A stretch of DNA of 8,566 nucleotides from contig JBEKNT010000296.1 in NCBI GenBank assembly GCA_049522565.1, positions 1 to 8,566 on the forward strand. Direction: 5' to 3'. This document shows positions 1 to 6,809 of this stretch, piece by piece (the stretch's first letter is position 1; each line of letters starts with the position of its first letter). The translations under genes were made by a program, and so were the position numbers. Origin of the DNA: JASHVB01 sp049522565 (GTDB lineage: Bacteria; Pseudomonadota; Alphaproteobacteria; Acetobacterales; Acetobacteraceae). The notes under the pieces are model-generated. The model ran no database searches. It saw only the letters and a program-made list of their open reading frames with translations, and was not told the origin of the DNA.

Positions 1-94
1 CGTTTCCACCGTCCCCCGATCTGCTCTAGGCTCCCAGGCAGCCCGCGTGGCCAGCCTGCCGCCCGGGACGCAAACCAAGTGCAAGGGCAATCAC

Positions 95-100
95 GAGGAG
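95..100 (+). promoter_or_regulatory. Shine-Dalgarno site that sets the oxygenase start
   Basis: GAGGAG lies 6 nt before the ATG at 107. The reading frame is open further upstream to a GTG at 47, but that start has no comparable site and would add about 20 residues that do not look like the family N-terminus. Confidence 0.75.
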
Positions 101-106
101 TCGGCC

Positions 107-1384
107 ATGCTGTCACGCGAGGAGAACGAACTCGTCACCCGGGTCGGACCGGGAACCCCCATGGGCAATACCCTGCGCCGCTACTGGATCCCCGCACTGT
201 TGTCGCGCGAGATCGCCGAACCCGACGGCCCGCCGACCCGCGTCCGCTTGCTCAACGAGGACCTCGTCGCCTTCCGCGACAGCGAAGGCCGCATCGGCTT
301 GCTCGACGAACTCTGTCCGCACCGCCGCGCGTCGCTGTTCTTCGGACGCAACGAGGACTGCGGCCTGCGCTGCGTCTATCATGGCTGGAAGTTCGACGTG
401 TCCGGCGCCTGCACCGACATGATGAACGAGCCGGAAGAGAACGACTTCAAGCACAAGGTGCGGCTGACCGCGTATCCCACCGCCGAGTTGGGCGGCATCA
501 TCTGGGCCTATCTCGGCCCGGTGGAGCATATGCCGCCGCTGCCGAAATTCGCCTGGACGCAGGCGCCGGAATCGCATCGCCACGTCACCAAGGTGATCCA
601 GGAGTGCAACTGGCTGCAAGGGCTGGAAGGCGGCATCGACACCTCGCACGCGCCGATCATGCACCGTTTATTGAGCGAAACGTCTACCCGCGGCGGCTTC
701 AAGCCGTCCAGCCCGTTCGTGCGCGGCAAGGCGCCCAAGCTGGTGGTGGACATCACCGACTACGGCTACCAGTACGCCGGCATCCGCCCGCTCGGCGACA
801 GCGAGATGCACATCCGCACCTACCAGTTCATTCTGCCATTCCACCAGATCCGCCCGTCGAAGTCGGAGACCGGGCTGCCGCTCGATGCCGGGCATATCTG
901 GGTGCCGATCGATGACGAGAACACCGCCGTGTACAACTGGGGCTACTGCCCCGACGGTCCGCTGGGCGAGGAGGACCGGCTGGAGCGCGGCCTCGGCAAC
1001 GGCCCGCTGCACGTCGATCCGGTGACGTTCCGTTCGAAGGCCAACCGGTCGAACAACTACATGCTGGATCGCCTGGTGCAGAAGGAAGAAAGCTACACCG
1101 GCATCGACGGCATCAACGTGCAGGACCGCGCGATCCAGGAAAGCATGGGGCGCATCGTCGATCGCTCCAAGGAGCATCTGGGGCCGGCCGACAAGGCGAT
1201 CATCCAGGCGCGCAAGCTGCTGCGCCAGGCGGTGAAGACGGTGGAGGCCGGCGGCAATCCCGACGGCACCAGCACCAGCTATTACCCGCTGCGCGCGCAC
1301 GAGGCGGTGCTGCCGCGCGACGCCGACTGGCGCCGTGAGATGACGCCGGAGATGCAGGCGGAGGCGATTCTACAGACGGTGTGA
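107..1384 (+). CDS. Rieske non-heme iron oxygenase, alpha subunit (phthalate 4,5-dioxygenase type)
   Basis: This is a cytoplasmic terminal oxygenase that would use O2 and electrons from a separate reductase to hydroxylate or demethylate an aromatic or related substrate. The 425-residue product has a Rieske [2Fe-2S] domain near residues 25-135, with ligands C70-x-H72 and C89-x2-H92. The catalytic domain carries the mononuclear iron motif: N168, E174, the bridging D178, and ligands H181 and H186. D340 in the segment NVQDRAIQESMG is the expected third ligand. That segment and the following helices match the C-terminal region typical of the phthalate dioxygenase / LigX group of single-component-type oxygenases. 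Length is normal for the family and all key residues are present. The start at 107 is chosen for its Shine-Dalgarno site. No reductase, ferredoxin or ring-cleavage gene is adjacent, so the substrate cannot be named. The gene converges on the next gene, with a hairpin between them. The family call is secure; the phthalate link is only by similarity. Confidence 0.93.
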   Translation: MLSREENELVTRVGPGTPMGNTLRRYWIPALLSREIAEPDGPPTRVRLLNEDLVAFRDSEGRIGLLDELCPHRRASLFFGRNEDCGLRCVYHGWKFDVSGACTDMMNEPEENDFKHKVRLTAYPTAELGGIIWAYLGPVEHMPPLPKFAWTQAPESHRHVTKVIQECNWLQGLEGGIDTSHAPIMHRLLSETSTRGGFKPSSPFVRGKAPKLVVDITDYGYQYAGIRPLGDSEMHIRTYQFILPFHQIRPSKSETGLPLDAGHIWVPIDDENTAVYNWGYCPDGPLGEEDRLERGLGNGPLHVDPVTFRSKANRSNNYMLDRLVQKEESYTGIDGINVQDRAIQESMGRIVDRSKEHLGPADKAIIQARKLLRQAVKTVEAGGNPDGTSTSYYPLRAHEAVLPRDADWRREMTPEMQAEAILQTV

Positions 1385-1405
1385 GCAGGTGGCGAGGGCG
1401 GCCGA

Positions 1406-1429
1406 TGACTCCGACCCGACTCGGAGTCA
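1406..1429. terminator. Hairpin between convergent genes, possible bidirectional terminator
   Basis: A perfect 9-bp inverted repeat (TGACTCCGA / TCGGAGTCA) flanks a 6-nt loop. It begins 21 nt after the oxygenase stop, and its right arm contains the stop codon of the convergent minus-strand gene (1427-1429). Neither strand has a following T-run, so it is not a canonical intrinsic terminator. It could block transcription readthrough or protect 3' ends. Confidence 0.5.
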
Positions 1430-4111
1430 GCCTGGCTCGATGTCGAAACGGCGAATGATCCCGGAGAACGTGAGCAGGGCCAGCGAAGTCACGATCCAGC
1501 CCAGCACGGTGTAGCCGGCTCGCAGCAGGCGGAGGTAGTGCCAATCCGGAGCGAGTTCGCACTTCGTCTCCTGGCGCAGGGGAATGAACGGCAACACGGT
1601 GTCAGCCGCGTAGACGATGGCATCCGGCAGTTCGCTCAGATCGATGCAGGCGAGATGCGGGCGTGTCTTCGACGGGTCGGGGGCAAGTGCGAAGGCGCGC
1701 TTCGCTAGATCTTGCTCCACCGTGTAGGTGGAGGCGGCGATCTGCGGTGTCTCGACCATCCAGCCATTATGCAAAGCCAGCCACGCAAGACCCGTGCCCA
1801 GCGCGACATACACGATAAGCGTGATCAGGGCCCGGCGGGGGCGCATCGCAAACCCGAAACACACGCCATAGGACCAGTATACCGGGTAACTCCACCAGGT
1901 GCGGGGCGTCGCCCACTGTTCAGCTATGGCCACTGAATGCGCCTCTTCTTCCAGGCCCTGGGCACGCAGAACGCCCGCCAGATGGCGGAACGGTTGCGGC
2001 CTGAAATAGGTTTCCCACGTGCCGTTTCCGGCAGGGCGCTCGTCGAACCGGACGTCCGGCGCTTGGCTACAGCGCAGCAGCCAATCGATCAGACGATCGG
2101 AGAGCGCGCGTCGCGGTGGACCGAACCACCGCGTCGCACCAGTCGGGATCCCTGCGCGGCGGCGCAAAGCGTGGCTCGGATTATAATTCCCCAGGTTGGG
2201 CAACGCGATTCGCTCATACAGAAGGCCGTCGAGTCGGAGTGGATAATAATCGTCGGACGACCGTGTCGCGCGGGTGACCCGGCCCCAACCGTTGGGGTGT
2301 GCCACCTCGATCGTGGTGACGCGCATGCCGGTCAGGTCAATTCTGCACGGACTGACACAGGTGACATCGCCGCAAATCAGCCGTGCGCCGATCCTCGCAT
2401 GCATCAGGTCGAGCCGGGATCCACGGTCGTCGGGCGGGTCGGCCGCGAGGCCCAGCGTCAACTGGTCCCAGACGACGGCGCCCGTGACAACGATGCGGGC
2501 GAACCGAAGATGCCCCTCGATGGTGGATTTCCTGAGGGTGAGGTCATCGCCGATCTCGATATCCTTGGCATAAATCGCGCTCTGGCCCGGGTTCCGTATC
2601 GTCGCGTCGTCGATACGCAAGTCGCGGCCGATCGTCGTCCCGGACAGCAGCACCGCACCCTCCGCGGTAAATCCATTATCGAGCGCAATGCTGCCTTGCA
2701 CCTTGGCTCGGCGGGCGACGATCGCCACGCCCTCGCCGCCCGGCGTTGCGTTCTGAACGCTACTGTGGGCGAAGCTGAGATCGCCGCCGATCTGTGCTCC
2801 GGTCAGGTTGACCACACCGAACCAGGCCGAGCCGCGTTGCTCGCGGCCGAATTCGGCGTTTCCACCCACCGATACGTTGGCCGCCTCCAGGGCCTGCCCA
2901 CCGCGGTCCGTTGTGCAGTTCGACAATCGGGCGTCGAGGAAAGACAACTTACCGCCGATCCTGGCGCCGGCGATATCGATCCGGCCGGTTGCAATGGCGC
3001 CATCCAACAACAGATTTGCGCCAATCTCCGCATTGGTGGCGTCCAGCGCACGGGCACGGCCACTCTCGACCATGTTGTGAAACTCGGCGCCCGTCGCATC
3101 GATGCTGCCACGGACTCGGGACGCAGCAAGATTGACCGAGCCGTGGGCCACGAAGCCTCTGGTGAGGCGCAATGAGGCACCGACGTCGGTGTCTGCAATC
3201 ACCAGAGCTTTGCGCGCCCAGTGTGGATCGTTGCGCTCCCGTGGATTGACGTCGGGGACCTCCCAGGGATCGATCGTCCCGTAAATTGTCGTATCGCTGA
3301 ATTCAACGCTGCCGCCAGTCCGCAGGCCCATCAACCAGGCGACGCCGTAAAGAACGCAGCGGCGAATGTACAGAACGCCGCCGATCGTGGCACTGCGCGC
3401 GTTGAAGGCGTCAGCCTCGGCAGAGCACATCGCGCCGCCGTCCAACCGAACATCGCCACGCACGCGCGCCGCATCGATCGACACCCCACCATCTGCGGAA
3501 AATCCATCAACCAGACGTACGCTGCCATCGATTGTAGCCCCGGCCAGCCACAACGCAGCGCGACGATCGCCATCCCGCAATTGCTCGCTCGGACGCGTGG
3601 CAGGCGCGCGCAACATGGCGCGTTCGCCCAGCACGTCGCCGCCAATCGATGCCGCCCGGGCATCGATCCAACATTCGTCCACATCGAAGCCAGAAACGTC
3701 GGAGAAATTGAACGGGCCGTCGATCCTCGCACTGCGCAGACTGACACATCGGACGCGGCTACCCGCCAGGGAAAAACGCGACAGATGCGCGGCGGACAGA
3801 TCGATGTTTCCCGCAATGTCGCACGTCTCGAGGGCGAGCACTGGCAGAGGCCGCGTCAGGCGCGTGCTGTCAGCCAGTTGCAGCGCCCCCTCGATGCAGG
3901 CCCCGCTGATACGCACGCCGGGTGGGCGAAACGAGCCGGTGTCAGGCTCTGCGTCCGTCGCCAGCCCGACCAGCAGGCTCCGGATCAGCTCGGCTCGGAT
4001 TTGCGGCTTGCGGCCGCCATCCTCGCGGAATGCCACCGGCTCCCCGCGCGAGACGAGCTGGATCACATGGCGTTCGTACGTGTTCAGCCGTCCGAGGTTG
4101 TTGTGCGGCAT
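1427..4111 (-). CDS. Large beta-helix repeat protein with C-terminal two-helix membrane anchor, function unknown
   Basis: The 894-residue product starts at the ATG at 4111, 8 nt after GGAGGG; an upstream ATG at 4144 lacks a good site. Residues 1-60 are a soluble N-terminal segment. Residues about 65-604 are a long run of degenerate units of the form A-x-I-G-G-x-L-x-L, arranged as roughly 45-55-residue super-repeats (ALDATNAEIGANLLL, ALEAANVSVGGNAEF and similar), which predicts a right-handed beta-helix. Residues 605-760 are mostly helical and include a QPFRHLAGVLRAQGLEEEA segment. Two transmembrane helices follow, near 761-781 and 865-886. They enclose an approximately 80-residue loop with cysteines C822 and C851 and a DTVLPFIPL segment. 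There is no signal peptide. The architecture resembles pentapeptide-like membrane proteins sometimes labelled 'membrane-associated oxidoreductase', but I see no nucleotide-binding or redox motif. It lies 169 bp downstream of the PdxA-family gene, behind a strong hairpin, so co-transcription is uncertain. The gene is intact; its biochemical role is unknown. Confidence 0.85.
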   Translation of the reverse strand: MPHNNLGRLNTYERHVIQLVSRGEPVAFREDGGRKPQIRAELIRSLLVGLATDAEPDTGSFRPPGVRISGACIEGALQLADSTRLTRPLPVLALETCDIAGNIDLSAAHLSRFSLAGSRVRCVSLRSARIDGPFNFSDVSGFDVDECWIDARAASIGGDVLGERAMLRAPATRPSEQLRDGDRRAALWLAGATIDGSVRLVDGFSADGGVSIDAARVRGDVRLDGGAMCSAEADAFNARSATIGGVLYIRRCVLYGVAWLMGLRTGGSVEFSDTTIYGTIDPWEVPDVNPRERNDPHWARKALVIADTDVGASLRLTRGFVAHGSVNLAASRVRGSIDATGAEFHNMVESGRARALDATNAEIGANLLLDGAIATGRIDIAGARIGGKLSFLDARLSNCTTDRGGQALEAANVSVGGNAEFGREQRGSAWFGVVNLTGAQIGGDLSFAHSSVQNATPGGEGVAIVARRAKVQGSIALDNGFTAEGAVLLSGTTIGRDLRIDDATIRNPGQSAIYAKDIEIGDDLTLRKSTIEGHLRFARIVVTGAVVWDQLTLGLAADPPDDRGSRLDLMHARIGARLICGDVTCVSPCRIDLTGMRVTTIEVAHPNGWGRVTRATRSSDDYYPLRLDGLLYERIALPNLGNYNPSHALRRRAGIPTGATRWFGPPRRALSDRLIDWLLRCSQAPDVRFDERPAGNGTWETYFRPQPFRHLAGVLRAQGLEEEAHSVAIAEQWATPRTWWSYPVYWSYGVCFGFAMRPRRALITLIVYVALGTGLAWLALHNGWMVETPQIAASTYTVEQDLAKRAFALAPDPSKTRPHLACIDLSELPDAIVYAADTVLPFIPLRQETKCELAPDWHYLRLLRAGYTVLGWIVTSLALLTFSGIIRRFDIEPG

Positions 4112-4119
4112 CGGATGTT

Positions 4120-4125
4120 CCCTCC
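4120..4125 (-). promoter_or_regulatory. Shine-Dalgarno site that sets the beta-helix gene start
   Basis: GGAGGG on the minus strand lies 8 nt before the ATG at 4111. It favours this start over the in-frame ATG at 4144, which would add 11 residues. Confidence 0.75.
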
Positions 4126-4217
4126 GGCTGCCGAACGATGTCATGGCCGCGCCGGAACGACAACGCCGCGGGCGACGCCGGCATAGCGAGGTAGTTCCGG
4201 CTCGGTAATGCGCATCA

Positions 4218-4252
4218 GCAGGCGGACGCGGTTCAATCGCCGCGCCGCCTGC
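4218..4252. terminator. Strong GC hairpin after the PdxA-family gene
   Basis: GCAGGCGG and CCGCCTGC form a perfect 8-bp outer stem. CGCGG and CCGCG extend it by 5 bp after one bulged A, and the loop is TTCAATCG. The structure starts about 28 nt beyond the stop codon at 4281 on the minus strand. No U-tract follows, so it may be a rho-dependent or attenuating stop, or an mRNA-stabilising 3' hairpin, rather than a classical intrinsic terminator. Confidence 0.5.
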
Positions 4253-4280
4253 CGCGTGCCAGCCCCCGGCTCCCGCGCAG

Positions 4281-5312
4281 CTACTCCGCGGCGGCGGCCA
4301 CCGGGTCGCCCAACTTCACGCCGCGCACCGCGTATTCAGCGGCGACACGTACCGCCTCGATCATGCTGACCGCGCTGGCCTTGCCGGTGCCGGCGATGTC
4401 GAACGCCGTCCCGTGGTCCACGCTGGTGCGCAGGATTGGCAAACCCAATGTCACGCTCACAGTCTTCTCGAAGTCCATCATCTTCGCCGCGATGTGCCCT
4501 TGATCGTGGTACAGCGACAGCACCGCGTCGTAGCGGCCGATGCGCGCCATGTGGAACACCGAGTCCGCCGGCACGGGCCCGCTGACCTGCATCCCCTGCG
4601 CGCGCGCCGCGGCGATCGCCGGCTGCATGGCATCCATCTCCTCGCGGCCGAACAGGCCATCCTCGCCGCCATGCGGGTTGAGCGCGGCCACCGCCAGATG
4701 CGGGTGCTCCAACCCAAGCTGGTGCAGCGCCTTGACGCACTTGTCGATGCCCTTGGCCACCCGCTCCTGGGTGATCTGCCGGCATGCCTCGATCAGCGAC
4801 ACGTGACGGGTCAGGAAGAAGATCTTCAGGCCCTTGATGGTGAACATCGTCATCTCTTCGCGCGCGCCGGTGTACTCGGCGAACATCTCGGTATGGCCGA
4901 TGAACGGGATCTTCGCCGCCTTCAGCGACTCCTTGTTGATCGGCGCGGTCACCACGCCGGCGACGCGCCCGGCCATCGCCAGCGCGATCGACTCGCGAAT
5001 CGCGGCGAAGGCGGCCTCGCCACCCAGCGCCTGCACCTTGCCCATCTCCAGCACGTCGGGATCGGCGCTGTCCTGGTGCAGCACGTCGATCGTGCCCTCG
5101 CGGTCGGCGAGCGCTTCCGGCGCCGTGATGCGGTGCAGCGGCGCGGTCAGGCCGCAGGTCTTCAGCGCACGTTCCAGCACCCGCGCGTCGCCGATGGCGA
5201 AGCAGCGGGCGATCGGCCGCACATCCGGCGAGAGCAGGGCACGGACGGTGATCTCGGGGCCGATGCCGGCAGGGTCACCCATGGTCAGAGCCAGAACGGG
5301 CCGTTCGGTCAT
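4281..5312 (-). CDS. pdxA: PdxA-family NAD-dependent 4-phospho-hydroxyacid dehydrogenase (PdxA or catabolic PdxA2)
   Basis: The family performs metal- and NAD-dependent oxidative decarboxylation of 4-phosphorylated hydroxyacids. Classical PdxA acts on 4-hydroxythreonine-4-phosphate in pyridoxal phosphate synthesis. PdxA2 paralogues act on 4-phospho-D-threonate or D-erythronate. The 343-residue product has the N-terminal MGDPAGIGPE motif (11-20), the APINKE segment (123-128), and GHTE (139-142), whose His-Thr pair contacts the substrate phosphate. The three expected metal ligands are H170 (LTRHVSL), H214 (NPHGGE) and H269 (YHDQGH). The C-terminal motif SVDHGTAFDIAGTG (297-310) is intact. The IFFLTRHVSLIEAC segment recalls PdxA2-type sequences more than classical PdxA, so a catabolic substrate is a real alternative. 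The start is the ATG at 5312, after AGGAG at 5322-5326. An in-frame ATG at 5330 has no site. A promoter candidate lies just upstream. Family assignment is firm; the substrate is inferred and unresolved. Confidence 0.95.
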   Translation of the reverse strand: MTERPVLALTMGDPAGIGPEITVRALLSPDVRPIARCFAIGDARVLERALKTCGLTAPLHRITAPEALADREGTIDVLHQDSADPDVLEMGKVQALGGEAAFAAIRESIALAMAGRVAGVVTAPINKESLKAAKIPFIGHTEMFAEYTGAREEMTMFTIKGLKIFFLTRHVSLIEACRQITQERVAKGIDKCVKALHQLGLEHPHLAVAALNPHGGEDGLFGREEMDAMQPAIAAARAQGMQVSGPVPADSVFHMARIGRYDAVLSLYHDQGHIAAKMMDFEKTVSVTLGLPILRTSVDHGTAFDIAGTGKASAVSMIEAVRVAAEYAVRGVKLGDPVAAAAE

Positions 5313-5321
5313 GTCGGGTCT

Positions 5322-5326
5322 CTCCT
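5322..5326 (-). promoter_or_regulatory. Shine-Dalgarno site that sets the pdxA start
   Basis: AGGAG on the minus strand lies 9 nt before the ATG at 5312. The alternative ATG at 5330 lies upstream of this site and has none of its own. Confidence 0.75.
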
Positions 5327-5339
5327 GCATGTCGCGGTC

Positions 5340-5368
5340 AGTATAGGACGACCCGCGGGCCTTGTCGC
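5340..5368 (-). promoter_or_regulatory. Candidate sigma-70-type promoter for pdxA
   Basis: On the minus strand GCGACA (5368-5363) is followed after 17 nt by TATACT (5345-5340), which matches the -10 consensus at five of six positions. The -35 matches at four of six. Initiation near 5333 would give a leader of about 20 nt containing the AGGAG site. This would let pdxA be transcribed separately from the small lipoprotein gene upstream. Confidence 0.45.
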
Positions 5369-5375
5369 GGCAACG

Positions 5376-5615
5376 CTACTCGTGGTCGCTGGGGGCGGTG
5401 GTCGGCGGTCCCCACAACTCAACGCGCGGGCCGTTGCCATCGCGATTGGTGACCACCCCGCCGTTCGGCCAACCGTTCGGGCCGCAACTGACCGGAGCAA
5501 CCGCCGACGCTGTCACCGAGGACGGGCAGGACGCCGACTGCTGCATGCCGGAAGTGTCGGCACAGCCAGCGCAAAGCGCGACGGCGAGAAATGCAGGAAA
5601 GCGCAGGCTGCGCAT
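5376..5615 (-). CDS. Small putative lipoprotein, function unknown
   Basis: The 79-residue product opens with a short signal sequence (MRSLRFPAFLAVALCAGC). The candidate lipobox C-A-G-C would make C18 the lipidated residue after signal peptidase II cleavage. The -3 cysteine is not the usual leucine, so lipidation is probable rather than certain. The mature part is about 60 residues, low in hydrophobics and rich in Pro, Gly, Ser and Thr, with two further cysteines (C30 and C44). It ends in a charged tail. A GGAG lies about 10 nt before the ATG at 5615. Codon third positions are GC-rich, as in the neighbours. I do not recognise a family. Many Gram-negatives have such short lineage-specific envelope lipoproteins. 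The 63-bp gap to pdxA contains a separate promoter candidate. Confidence 0.55.
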   Translation of the reverse strand: MRSLRFPAFLAVALCAGCADTSGMQQSASCPSSVTASAVAPVSCGPNGWPNGGVVTNRDGNGPRVELWGPPTTAPSDHE

Positions 5616-5774
5616 GAGGGTGTGTCTCCGGAACTACCGCTGGTTCACACGTGCGGCGGCATCCAGTACGAAATGGGCAAATATCAAACCAATTACCCCG
5701 GCTCGCTTCTGGACGCAGACCTGCGCCGGATTCATGCAGCCGCTGCCGTTCCGAAGCGGGGTCGGCAGGCTGGT

Positions 5775-6024
5775 TCAGCCGCCCGCGCGCCGGTAGAGCG
5801 TGGTGCTCTCACGCGTTGCCCGACGTACAGCATCACCGGATCGACATCCTGGACCGGCGCCTCGACGACGCGCGGCGCGCTGCCGTCATCGGCGCGAAAC
5901 GTGCCAGTCAACCACGGCACGATCCGGATCGCCGCGAGGTCGCCGCGGTGCCGTTGTGCTGCGCGTGCGCGGGAACCGCGGCGAGGGCGATCGCCACGGC
6001 GAGCAAAGCGGCGCGCGCGATCAC
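5775..6024 (-). pseudogene. Small exported protein gene with two apparent -1 frame breaks
   Basis: The GTG at 6024 overlaps the hydrolase stop as GTGA, suggesting translational coupling. It encodes a clear signal peptide, VIARAALLAVAIALAAVPAHA, written here as two parts VIARAALLAVAI and ALAAVPAHA, with an AHA cleavage site. In this frame the ORF stops at 5908 after a basic, unconvincing tail. In the -1 frame a natural-looking sequence continues (DLAAIRIVPWLTGTF, then DPVMLYVGQ) down to about 5817. A second shift of the same type near 5815 leads to RESTTLYRRAGG and a TGA at 5777-5775. GC-rich third codon positions follow these frames and fall away outside them. Restoring one base at each place would give an 83-residue secreted protein. 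It is either a decaying gene or a gene with two sequencing deletions. I do not recognise the family; the short W-x-TGTF ... LYVGQ pattern faintly recalls CpeT-like proteins, too weak to assign. Confidence 0.5.
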
Positions 6025-6809
6025 TCTGCCGCGTTCAGGAACGCCGGCACGCGCCGCAGCGCATCCTGCCGTGCCGGCTCGTTGGTGCCGGCATGGATAC
6101 CGCCAATGCCGTGGTCCGTCGCCATGCCATATCGTACTGTCACCGGTCGATCTGGTGCATCGAAGTCGTGATACGCGCCGGGATAAGCGACGAAGTCGAT
6201 CCGCCCGGGGAACCGCGCGGCCAGTTCCCGGCACGGCGGGGCCGGGGTCCAATCATCGTTCTCGCCGATCAGGATCAGCAGCGGCGCCGACGGCTGCCAG
6301 GCGGTGTTGCTCACCAGCGCGGCGCAGCCGGGGTAGGACGCGACGAAACGGCGGAACAACCCGGGCGGCAGATCCGCCCTCTGTGCCGCCGTGTACAGCA
6401 CCGTGCTGCCGCCGTTCGACCAGCCGATCAGGTCCACACCGCCGGGCGGCGTGCCTGGCCGATGCGTCAGCCAGGTGGCGGCGGCAATCGCATCGAGCCG
6501 CCGCTCCCGGCCCGGGCTCACGCTGCGCTGCCTCACGCTGCATTGCGAGCCAAGCCCACGCGAGCCGAAACTGTCCGGCAGCAGCACGATGTGGCCGGCG
6601 TGGGCCAGCACCACCGCCCAGCTTCCGTCGCGGCTGGGAAACGGCCCGCCGCAGCCGTGCAGCGCCACCACGGCAGGACCGTGCGGCGCCCCGTCCGGCA
6701 GCACCAGGGCGGCGTCCAGCGCGACGCCATCCGGCGCGGGAATGCTGACGCGTTCCACCTGTAGTCCCGCGTGCGTCAGGAACGCGAGCAGGGCGAGGAA
6801 TGACTTCAT
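6021..6809 (-). CDS. Alpha/beta hydrolase, dienelactone hydrolase-like, probably exported
   Basis: The 262-residue serine hydrolase would cleave an ester, lactone or similar bond; the substrate is unknown. It has the oxyanion-region motif HGCGGPF (51-57). The nucleophile elbow is G-W-S131-N-G. The acid is D185 or D186 in GENDDWTP, and the histidine is H214 in YHDFD, giving a complete catalytic triad in the order of the dienelactone hydrolase family. The first 15 residues (MKSFLALLAFLTHAG) look like a short signal peptide, suggesting a periplasmic enzyme. Cysteines at 53, 90, 162 and 193 could form disulfides there. The ATG overlaps the stop of the upstream oxidoreductase gene as ATGA with no Shine-Dalgarno site, so it is probably translated by coupling. 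The next small exported gene overlaps its own stop in the same way. Fold and triad are clear; export and substrate are inferred. Confidence 0.88.
   Translation of the reverse strand: MKSFLALLAFLTHAGLQVERVSIPAPDGVALDAALVLPDGAPHGPAVVALHGCGGPFPSRDGSWAVVLAHAGHIVLLPDSFGSRGLGSQCSVRQRSVSPGRERRLDAIAAATWLTHRPGTPPGGVDLIGWSNGGSTVLYTAAQRADLPPGLFRRFVASYPGCAALVSNTAWQPSAPLLILIGENDDWTPAPPCRELAARFPGRIDFVAYPGAYHDFDAPDRPVTVRYGMATDHGIGGIHAGTNEPARQDALRRVPAFLNAAE

Noticed and set aside
1..106. Possible promoter or gene end upstream of the oxygenase.
   Set aside because: Only a weak GGCAG/CTGCC inverted repeat and the in-frame GTG at 47 are visible. No convincing -10/-35 pair or upstream coding end could be supported.
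1937..3175. A 412-codon open frame on the plus strand inside the beta-helix gene.
   Set aside because: The minus-strand frame shows regular beta-helix repeats, a good ribosome binding site and membrane helices. The plus frame is low-quality antisense sequence.
4232..4239. GGTTCAATC in the pdxA downstream gap, resembling a tRNA T-loop.
   Set aside because: The conserved closing pair is G against G, and no acceptor, anticodon or D arm could be built around it. It is the loop of the hairpin instead.
5634..5735. A 33-codon minus-strand frame just before the lipoprotein, with a hydrophobic middle (VIGLIFAHFVLDAAA).
   Set aside because: It is very short, lacks a ribosome binding site, and the third-position bias is not that of the neighbouring genes. 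The 159-bp gap it lies in shows nothing else I can support.
4413..6764. A 783-codon open frame on the plus strand.
   Set aside because: It is antisense to pdxA, the lipoprotein and the hydrolase, all of which have clear motifs. Its sequence is Arg/His/Ala-rich and without family features, as expected for a shadow frame in GC-rich DNA.
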